DNA from: a virus
DNA: 23,015 bases
IMG/VR virus record: IMGVR_UViG_3300029319_000442
Location: 1-23,015 of that record
Reading direction: 5' to 3' (one strand)
Shown here: positions 17,801 to 23,015 of the stretch, piece after piece
Numbering within the stretch: position 1 is the stretch's first letter
Layout of the letters: every line of letters starts with the position of its first letter
Notes under the pieces: generated by a model
The model's database searches: none
The model's input: the letters and a program-made list of their open reading frames with translations, nothing else
What the model was told of the DNA's origin: nothing
Made by a program: the position numbers and the translations under genes

Positions 17801-20800
17801 AGAAGTTCTTTCTCAGGTTCAATTTGTTTTTTAATTTTCTGTGGTAACGAAGTTGAATAGTTACCTGGCCCATACCCGATGTATTCGAATGTATGTCCAG
17901 AAGCACGGATAGCGGAGAATCTATGAACTTCAGATGGTATGACATTAATTTTTCTTGCAAGTTCATTTATTGAATGAGAAACAGATTGAGTTCCTAATAA
18001 ACCTCTGAAAACTGTCATCCCAGTTGTGTTTCCAACATCCTTACTCTTAACTCTTACTATTTCATTTCCAATCTGTAAGAAATCACCAGTGCTAATACCT
18101 ACAGTGCTTGCGATATCAATATCAGATTCATTATTAACATTACCTGCAGCGTTGATAGCAAGAATAGTTGTTGCACCAATACCAGTTAGTAATGGAGAAA
18201 GACTACCAGCAATCTTTTCAGAAGCAAGAGAAGTATCTTGACCGAATGAATTTAAAGCATACTTATAAATTTCTGCACCTGACTCACTAGTCACTGGTAT
18301 GCCAAGTGTCGAATTCATTGTGAAACTAGTATCAGATAATTTCTCTTTAACAATAAAGTCAAATCCATTGTAGACAGTTGCTGCTGCTCCTACAAGACCT
18401 GCAATCTTAATTTTATTTCCAACCGCTAAGTTATGACTCACACTTGTTGTGACTGTGACAATTCCAGAAAGAGATGTACCTGCAATGCCTGCAATATTAC
18501 TAATTCCAATCTTCTCATCAAGCAATGTGAATATACCACTTGTTGCACTAGCAGAACCTGTGTAGATACCTGCAGTAGAACCTGCTGTTTGTCCTTGAGC
18601 AACATGTGTATAAGTAACTGACTTCGTGCTTGGAACAGATGTGATCTTATATAATCCATTATACGCACTGTAAGTTCTATCATCGACTGAACCAACACCA
18701 ACAACTTGAATTACATTATTAATTGCTGAATTGATTCCTACAACCTGAACTACACCGTCAGTTCCACCACTAATTGCTAATGTTTGACCAATACCATATG
18801 AAGAACCACCATCTACAATCTCAATGGCAGTAATTGTTCCACTAGTTCCAGTTCTAACATTAACAGTCGCACCACCACCACTAGTTCCAGCACCTGTCAA
18901 TGCTGTATTGTATTTTACAGTATTCACACCGTAACCAGAACCAGGAACTGTTAATTGTAAGTTTGTAATCGCATTTAAATTATGCTCTACATCAGTTGTT
19001 AAAGTTGTAATACCCGAAGCATTACTTTCTCCAAAAGTAACAGCAAAACCAATTCGATTATCTCTTAGATAATTAATTGTTGATTCTTTTGTAATACTGT
19101 TAAGTGTGTGATTAACATTAACTTTACCTAGTACTTGATTTGATGCAGCAGAAACAGATTGAGGTGGATCATTGTTTGGATTGTCCTTATCTACTGTTGG
19201 ATATAAGTTAAGGAAGTTTTGTTTATATTTTGAATCAGAAAACTCAGAAACAGTTGGTGATATATTTCCAATCAGACAAGTTAAATAATAAACACCGTCT
19301 TGTTGTTCTGAAATATACTCTTGAATTGTATCTACTTCTTGTATTGTATAAGATGTATCGTACTCACTTCTTTCAAACACTGGCAAATCTGCAGCAGTAA
19401 TAGTGAGTTCTGTCGCATCACGAGCATCAACTGTAATATCTGTATATGTTCCTGCAAGAGTAGAACTTGCAAAGGTGAATATTTTTGATGACGGAGTTCC
19501 AGTGACTGTAAATAATCCGTTAAATCCAGAATTACCTACACCAGTTGTATTTGCTGAACTTCTTACATTTTTAAGTTTAACAACATCATTAACACTTAAT
19601 CTATGTGGTTTTTCTGTTGTTACAGTAACTGTGCTACTAGTGCTTGTGATACCTGCAATGACTCTTGGATTACGATTACTAATTACATTAGTGATAGTTG
19701 ACTGTTCACCAACTGTTTTAGATTCTTGTAACACATAATTCTTTTCTGGTTTCTTTGCAATATCTGCACCTATATAATCTTTTGGTATCACATAGCGTAG
19801 TCTGTAAATACGATCATCTAAAGCACGACTTTCTGCTCTTCTTTCAACATATGATGATGAGTTTTTAAGATTTATCTCAGTTCCAAATCCAACAAATCCC
19901 TCTGAAATTTTATTTGTTGTTGATGAAGAAGAACTAAGTATGTACCATTGATTCTCAGTAGTATCAAACTGAATTGGATGTCCAATTTCACCTGGTATTT
20001 TATCAGTAACTGTACTCACAACTGTAAGAATACCACCCTTCGTATTAATTTGTTCTGTAATTACGATACCTGCAAGAGCATCACTTTGTGTATTTGCAAG
20101 TTTAATTTTATCTGCTGCACTACCAAGAATTACAAAATACTTTCTACCAATTTCAATTCCATCTGGAGTTCTACCATCATCACCAAAAACTCGAACAGAT
20201 TCACCTGCAAGGAAGTTATGATTTGCAGTCAAGGTGAGTTCCTTTGATGCAATAGTATTACCAGAGGACGTACGAGCAACGGTAAACTTCTTCTCAGAAC
20301 TTGGGCCATCTCCCGATGCAACTGGCATTAATATTGGTGAGGAATAAGTTACATTTCCCAGAGAACTAACATTTACATTTAAGTACAACTTATCATCTTT
20401 CTTTGCACCAACTCTATATCCATTTACGACGTTAGTTGGTGGGTTGGTTATATCTTTTTCATCCTTAATGTATAGTCTTGCTGTTTGTGTAAGTCCAACA
20501 GTGGGGTCGAGTATTCTCCAAACAATATTTGTCTCTTCTTTTTGTAAGTCTTTTGGTGGTACGATATGTGTTACATAACCTGTATCATCACGATTAAATG
20601 CGTTTGGTTTAAATCCTTTCGATACTAATGCTTTGTTACCAAAATTAGAGTTGGAGTTTGTAATTGATTGCTCTCCACCAGACTCTGCTAAGAAATGATT
20701 TGAAAATCCAATCGCAAAAACAGAAACTGCTTGAATAAATGCATCATTTGATGCTTTTATGTGGAAATTATCATATCTCTTTTTATATGTTGCCTCTGGA

Positions 20801-22140
20801 TTAAGATATAAAGGAGTTTCAATATCAGCATCAGCTGCAGCATCAACACTGTTTAAGTAGTCTCCAGTTGCTGGTTTATAAATTACAAATGCTTTATCAT
20901 CTTTCTGTAGTCCAATACCAGTAAACTGAGCAACAACCATAGATTTAAATCCAGTTGCCTTTGATCCATCAGCATGCAATCCACACATACCAAAGACAGA
21001 TCTTAATGAACAGTTAAAGATGTAAGGTGAAGCACCAGTGACAGTATCTGCTTCAATTGTTACCTTCGCATCAGGATTTAAATCCATATTTACAGAATCG
21101 TCATTAGCGTCAGAATTTAAATTATATGTGAACTGCCTATCACTTGTAATACCAGTGACTCGATATGATCCATTATAAAGATCTGTTGAACCAACTCCTG
21201 CAATTAAAATTTTATCATCAACAGTTAGTCCATGTGGATCCTCTGTTAAAACAGAAGCATTTAAAAGAGTAGAAGATAATCCTTTAATTTTATTATCATT
21301 TGGAGAAAGATCACCAACAATTTTAGTTTCTGGTGTATTTGGTTCAAAATCATTATTAATTGGATAGTCAGGGATGGTTCTGTTTCCAGTATCATTTCCG
21401 TAAGCGTTCATTAACTTGAAATAATACTGCTGCAAGTCAGTTGTACCTGTTAAAGGGTCACTGTTTAAACCATCTGCATACTCAAAACAAGTTAATTTAT
21501 GATGTGATATATTTGGATTTCTCTTTTCAGTAAAGTTTTTACTAAAATATACTGACTGATTTGCATCAAATATACTAAACTGCCAGAAATAACAACCACC
21601 AGTTACACGGAAGAGTGCAGATCTTGGTATAATATCATCTGAAAAATCTGGATTTGGAACATATAAAGGTCTTATCTTTGTCTTTCTTAGATCAAGTCCT
21701 ACAATTGAAGTTCCTTTTGGAACAATTACACCACCATGAATCGAATTAAATTTATATAAAACGTTATTTGTATTATTTAAATTAAATATTGAACCATTAT
21801 CTAATTCTATATCAGTTACTCCCGTAACATCAGACTTATTTACATCAAAATATTGTACGCTACCACCATTATTTTTTACATATAATCCTGGTCTATTATC
21901 AATTACATGTTCACCAGGATAAAGTAAGATAGTTGTTCTGTCAAATCTATCGTTATTCTGTCCTGATTGATATGAAAACCTAGCTGCTTCTATTAGTGCT
22001 CTTTGAATAGTGACAAAAGGTCTTGTTAAGGAATTTCCTTTGTTATCAAAACTATCTGTAGCATCTAGATCAGACGGGTTTACATATAGAATATTACCAT
22101 CAGTATTAACTAGAAAATTTTCTAACCTTGAAAGGGGCAT
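14887..22140 (-). CDS. Giant modular virion protein with pectate-lyase-like beta-helix
   Basis: This 2417-residue protein is the first gene of the leftward operon. Residues 15-210 (TRPFVTIQRALIEAARFSYQ, TTILLYPGEHVID, GVIVPKGTSIVGLD) look like an incomplete beta-helix start. Beta modules of the form 'VTVTT...H.L.V.D.V.I......YNG.F.VT......FT' occur near 288-345, 825-895 and 1222-1280, with a Gly-rich GSGYG...GGSSYG unit near 1065-1128. HTFEYIGYGPGNYSTSLPQ (1416-1434) is a signature I associate with cyanophage fibre-like proteins, followed by QNVGIKNASPQHELDVNGTI (1568-1587), a common fibre motif. Residues about 1900-2170 match a pectate-lyase-type beta-helix (DNTEALQNAV, LPSGTF, KFTLRGNGKNS, then repeated short N/D/G turns). 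It is probably a long tail fibre or baseplate-linked spike; glycan binding or depolymerase activity is possible but no active site can be assigned. Confidence 0.85.
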   Translation of the reverse strand: MPLSRLENFLVNTDGNILYVNPSDLDATDSFDNKGNSLTRPFVTIQRALIEAARFSYQSGQNNDRFDRTTILLYPGEHVIDNRPGLYVKNNGGSVQYFDVNKSDVTGVTDIELDNGSIFNLNNTNNVLYKFNSIHGGVIVPKGTSIVGLDLRKTKIRPLYVPNPDFSDDIIPRSALFRVTGGCYFWQFSIFDANQSVYFSKNFTEKRNPNISHHKLTCFEYADGLNSDPLTGTTDLQQYYFKLMNAYGNDTGNRTIPDYPINNDFEPNTPETKIVGDLSPNDNKIKGLSSTLLNASVLTEDPHGLTVDDKILIAGVGSTDLYNGSYRVTGITSDRQFTYNLNSDANDDSVNMDLNPDAKVTIEADTVTGASPYIFNCSLRSVFGMCGLHADGSKATGFKSMVVAQFTGIGLQKDDKAFVIYKPATGDYLNSVDAAADADIETPLYLNPEATYKKRYDNFHIKASNDAFIQAVSVFAIGFSNHFLAESGGEQSITNSNSNFGNKALVSKGFKPNAFNRDDTGYVTHIVPPKDLQKEETNIVWRILDPTVGLTQTARLYIKDEKDITNPPTNVVNGYRVGAKKDDKLYLNVNVSSLGNVTYSSPILMPVASGDGPSSEKKFTVARTSSGNTIASKELTLTANHNFLAGESVRVFGDDGRTPDGIEIGRKYFVILGSAADKIKLANTQSDALAGIVITEQINTKGGILTVVSTVTDKIPGEIGHPIQFDTTENQWYILSSSSSTTNKISEGFVGFGTEINLKNSSSYVERRAESRALDDRIYRLRYVIPKDYIGADIAKKPEKNYVLQESKTVGEQSTITNVISNRNPRVIAGITSTSSTVTVTTEKPHRLSVNDVVKLKNVRSSANTTGVGNSGFNGLFTVTGTPSSKIFTFASSTLAGTYTDITVDARDATELTITAADLPVFERSEYDTSYTIQEVDTIQEYISEQQDGVYYLTCLIGNISPTVSEFSDSKYKQNFLNLYPTVDKDNPNNDPPQSVSAASNQVLGKVNVNHTLNSITKESTINYLRDNRIGFAVTFGESNASGITTLTTDVEHNLNAITNLQLTVPGSGYGVNTVKYNTALTGAGTSGGGATVNVRTGTSGTITAIEIVDGGSSYGIGQTLAISGGTDGVVQVVGINSAINNVIQVVGVGSVDDRTYSAYNGLYKITSVPSTKSVTYTHVAQGQTAGSTAGIYTGSASATSGIFTLLDEKIGISNIAGIAGTSLSGIVTVTTSVSHNLAVGNKIKIAGLVGAAATVYNGFDFIVKEKLSDTSFTMNSTLGIPVTSESGAEIYKYALNSFGQDTSLASEKIAGSLSPLLTGIGATTILAINAAGNVNNESDIDIASTVGISTGDFLQIGNEIVRVKSKDVGNTTGMTVFRGLLGTQSVSHSINELARKINVIPSEVHRFSAIRASGHTFEYIGYGPGNYSTSLPQKIKKQIEPEKELLAISREEKGGVVFFSGMNDRGDFFSGQKVEPRELFLGEIGDTNSAIFDDVFIRNTLRVGGGPNQNLPSEFNGPVNFSNKVTSTSLDGIEAIQLLIKGNATNNPFFQVGDDTNPSLLVDKATQNVGIKNASPQHELDVNGTIRANVYENFKLSDLPDATEETTFGRNRIIKVKEDGSGYEMIDPHELPSYELRSLGVSNDGTIYVGNGATVDGKLQISGISTSRFFIGERVKMFGVTKASDSVTVPLPITGNTVIVESIPSTGFSTARTYYYWQAQYHMKNGKVGISSQIDPTGAYSGTISTPRVGVANTELDSFNDLNHNSLTLSRTDTNHGILIYRQIYTPTAAQFTQTTRTAASNASLSQAKLIAVLGQKELGSATGNINWKDYGVYEQTAWSPKGTENEFLGDGGSTVETHQIHFPTVATTGQRRGWDIDIITAIGQNSITVESNYNLNNTVGFGTTTAIKVVHDNTEALQNAVTNTTSSGGNFLNLPSGTFLTNKLIIPSKFTLRGNGKNSVLKLQYYGTDSTRIGTAGTAAFNLSFDGNLVGVGVTNPTDITIADVTIDGNNSNNLMFTLNDDNNLVTFDGGTSMLFKDMEIRNSSGGGLYARNSKRVSVENSTIVDGGLTDRYNIRPLDVQNSETVRINDCLFENFAGPLDVSVTTVVATGGNIIRNCGSGIDAYATGKITTQNNVILGPADEFIASPDIYDTDFDSINLTINHQTTFEGPELLYIEDGQGKDISSSGVDIVAGIGTLVGLYSTTRTASLGEKFLNFEIITQDEAAAEGNVREAGFLQLALTAAQTATLAGYAGSVGGGVTNPTLGYDIIATEYLERPIGFSTVVGITSGYWANGAGYGAASGGYVNTGIAVTQYVVRLENAGQMTGIQVGDFVKLPNHSMTPDYSAGLIPGLKDENNQTITAKNGLRVDKKLADRIVLTGFTTEGQSHGSNPRPDDYISIRRIFTIAKGRVGVI

Positions 22141-22172
22141 CGTATTAGCACACTAAATTTTTTCTTCTGTCT

Positions 22173-22180
22173 TATTTATC
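22173..22180 (-). promoter_or_regulatory. T4-type late promoter box GATAAATA for the large operon
   Basis: Read leftward, GATAAATA matches the NATAAATA late consensus of T4-like phages. It ends 32 bases before the ATG at 22140, downstream of the probable end signal of the preceding gene. It would drive the five-gene operon down to 3349. A second identical box lies at 22545-22552. Confidence 0.7.
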
Positions 22181-22235
22181 ACGAAAGAAAGGGCAGGCAC
22201 TCCTTCTACATGGAGATCTTTTGTACTCCTACCTC

Positions 22236-22258
22236 AAAAAGGTTTTAAACCATTTTTT
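22236..22258 (-). terminator. Candidate intrinsic terminator
   Basis: Read leftward, a run of A is followed by T, then GGTTTAAAACC and TTTTT. GGTTT can pair with AAACC and the flanking A and T runs can extend the stem around one bulged base. This is an AT-rich, modest hairpin with a T tract, placed between the 74-residue gene and the next promoter. Confidence 0.45.
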
Positions 22259-22293
22259 GGCCAGAAATTTTTTTTCGACTTTTTTGGAAATAA
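22236..22293. repeat. AT-rich intergenic element, copy B
   Basis: This is the second copy of the element at 3281-3339, in the same orientation. The core 22264-22293 differs from 3309-3339 by a missing C and very few substitutions. It begins 4 bases past the stop of the 74-residue gene, as copy A lies just past the stop of the 436-residue gene, so both sit at the 3' ends of leftward transcripts. Confidence 0.65.
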
Positions 22294-22297
22294 GATG

Positions 22298-22522
22298 TCA
22301 TTTTGATTCCTCTACATCTTCATCTTCCAACGAATCAATAACTTCTTTTAATTTTTCATAGTAAAGTGGTTCCCCACGCAACTCAGCAAGTTTTGCAATT
22401 GCAACCGATTCAACACAAGTCCAATATGTTTCTCCACTCACAACGTGTTCATCAGTGAAGTATGCTGCAATATCCTCTTGAAGATATTGAAGTTCTCTTA
22501 GTGTTTCTCTCTGAATTTCCAT
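22298..22522 (-). CDS. Small acidic hypothetical protein
   Basis: I do not recognise this 74-residue protein. It is largely helical in appearance: an N-terminal charged helix (IQRETLRELQYLQEDIAAYF), a central segment with TYWTCVESVAIAKLAELRG, and a strongly acidic C-terminus (DSLEDEDVEESK). There is no signal peptide or membrane segment. It has its own late promoter box (22545-22552) 22 bases upstream and a probable terminator right after it, so it is likely expressed late as a single gene. No clear Shine-Dalgarno site precedes the ATG. Late expression between structural genes hints at a small assembly or virion factor, but nothing in the sequence proves it. Confidence 0.7.
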   Translation of the reverse strand: MEIQRETLRELQYLQEDIAAYFTDEHVVSGETYWTCVESVAIAKLAELRGEPLYYEKLKEVIDSLEDEDVEESK

Positions 22523-22544
22523 AGTTTAATTACTGAGTATGCTT

Positions 22545-22552
22545 TATTTATC
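22545..22552 (-). promoter_or_regulatory. T4-type late promoter box GATAAATA for the 74-residue gene
   Basis: This leftward GATAAATA is identical to the box at 22173-22180 and lies 22 bases before the ATG at 22522, in the short gap after the 103-residue gene. Confidence 0.65.
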
Positions 22553-22559
22553 CAATAGA

Positions 22560-22871
22560 TTACGCAGCTGTATGCGTTACTTTTCTCCATGCGGAACCAT
22601 TATAGAAACATAATGTATTCAAATCAGAATCATAGACCACAGCACCTTGAGTCATCCCAGATAATGCATTTCTCTGAGTAGTAGTAACAACTGGAGGATA
22701 AAAAGGTGCAGTAGTGCTAGTACATTTGACTTCTCCTGTCGCAGTAACTTTTCTACAATCAATGTCCTGACAGTCTATGTCTTGACTAGGTGATATACCA
22801 TAAGTACTACCATTAGCCAACATACTATCTAAAGTTTCACCTTCTCCAATTCCTGAATAATACTTTGCCAT
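22560..22871 (-). CDS. Small tail-fibre-type structural protein
   Basis: This 103-residue protein ends in a motif common in phage fibre and virion proteins: FYPPVVTTTQRNAL (57-70), then GAVVYDSDLNTLCFYNGSAWRKV (76-98). The usual form is 'PP..TT.QRNAL....G..VYN...N....Y.GSAW..V'. The middle has a small internal duplication, DIDC twice (31-34 and 36-39), giving a Cys-containing patch with C34, C39 and C50. There is no signal peptide. The start is well supported by AGGAGG 8 bases upstream, and it overlaps the preceding stop by one base (TAATG). In isolation the motif usually forms a small beta domain at fibre ends or between repeats; here it stands almost alone, so a small fibre, tip or decoration protein is plausible. 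Confidence 0.8.
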   Translation of the reverse strand: MAKYYSGIGEGETLDSMLANGSTYGISPSQDIDCQDIDCRKVTATGEVKCTSTTAPFYPPVVTTTQRNALSGMTQGAVVYDSDLNTLCFYNGSAWRKVTHTAA

Positions 22872-23014
22872 TAGAGTGTCCTCCTATCATAATGATATCC
22901 AGCAATTGAATACTGATCATTCTTACCTGGATAATCTTCAGGTGAGTTTCCTTCATACTCTGGAATTAAACGTTCACCGTCTTTTCTCTCACCATAAACT
23001 ATGTAACTACAGTG
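22871..23014 (-). CDS. C-terminal part of an unidentified gene (runs off right edge)
   Basis: Read leftward from the right edge, the frame starting at 23014 is open for 47 codons and ends with TAA at 22873-22871, sharing one base with the next ATG. The visible peptide is hydrophilic (for example CSYIVYGERKDGERL, PEYEGNSPEDYPGKND and the ending GYHYDRRTL). Rightly placed overlap and the embedded AGGAGG make it a real upstream gene of the same transcript. In T4-like phages a neck or baseplate gene would be a typical neighbour here, but the fragment is too short to identify. Confidence 0.65.
   Translation of the reverse strand, partial: HCSYIVYGERKDGERLIPEYEGNSPEDYPGKNDQYSIAGYHYDRRTL
22880..22885 (-). 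promoter_or_regulatory. Ribosome binding site AGGAGG for the 103-residue gene
   Basis: AGGAGG lies 8 bases before the ATG at 22871, inside the last codons of the gene that enters from the right edge. Confidence 0.8.
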
Positions 23015-23015
23015 A

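Noticed and set aside
18433-18621. Rightward Cys- and Thr-rich 62-codon frame.
   Set aside because: The cysteine richness comes from reading complementary codons of the Thr/Ser/Ala-rich beta modules on the other strand; no ribosome binding site.
18757-18948. Gly-rich GSGYG/GGSSYG segment considered as a collagen-like repeat.
   Set aside because: It lacks the regular G-x-y periodicity; it fits a two-unit beta repeat instead.
22153-22200. Leftward 15-codon open frame starting with GTG in the gap before the 2417-residue gene.
   Set aside because: Its AAGGAG overlaps the GTG itself, leaving no spacing, and the frame contains the late promoter box; too short to support.
22180-22235. Slightly G+C-richer patch with CTCC...GGAG inverted bases upstream of the large operon, considered as a regulatory hairpin.
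   Set aside because: The stem is only four base pairs with an eight-base loop, too weak to claim.

Overview
This window looks like part of the late, virion-structural region of a marine T4-like myovirus, most probably a cyanophage of Prochlorococcus or Synechococcus. A T4-like pelagiphage is the main alternative. The reasons are: strongly AT-rich DNA (about one third G+C by eye); very long, low-complexity, beta-strand-rich proteins of the kind found in cyanophage virions; T4-type late promoter boxes (NATAAATA) just upstream of starts; and tight, translationally coupled gene junctions. There are no tRNAs, rRNAs, insertion sequences, CRISPR arrays, or replication, metabolic or packaging genes in view. 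Host and family assignments rest on remembered family features, not on a search.

Layout. Positions 1-3282 hold three rightward genes: a small protein of unknown function (possibly cut by the window edge), a small protein with a phage tail-assembly-chaperone-like domain, and an 840-residue fibre-like protein with an interrupted PA14-like domain. Positions 3281-3348 are a short convergent intergenic region carrying an AT-rich element that recurs near position 22,260. Positions 3349-22140 form one leftward operon of five genes with gaps of 11 bases or fewer, transcribed from a late promoter box at 22173-22180. In transcription order it encodes proteins of 2417 aa (modular protein with a C-terminal pectate-lyase-like beta-helix), 1174 aa and 1349 aa (two tandem paralogues), 878 aa (leucine-rich-repeat protein) and 436 aa. 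Positions 22141-22297 carry the late promoter and the second copy of the AT-rich element. Positions 22298-23014 hold three more leftward genes: a 74-aa hypothetical, a 103-aa protein with a tail-fibre-type C-terminal motif, and the C-terminal 47 codons of a gene that runs off the right edge.

How it may work together. The leftward operon most plausibly encodes the distal tail apparatus (baseplate periphery, fibres or fibre connectors). Several proteins combine a family-like N-terminal part with a different sugar- or protein-binding fold (beta-helix, leucine-rich repeat, PA14), a design expected of adhesins that set host range. The rightward fibre gene shares a short, ungapped N-terminal motif with the last leftward gene, which suggests both dock on the same virion partner. 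No clearly new defence or regulatory system is visible. The most interesting points are the plant-type leucine-rich repeats in a putative virion protein, the split PA14 domain, the shared docking motif, the duplicated intergenic element at gene ends, and a late promoter box only 8 bases before a start codon that has no ribosome binding site.
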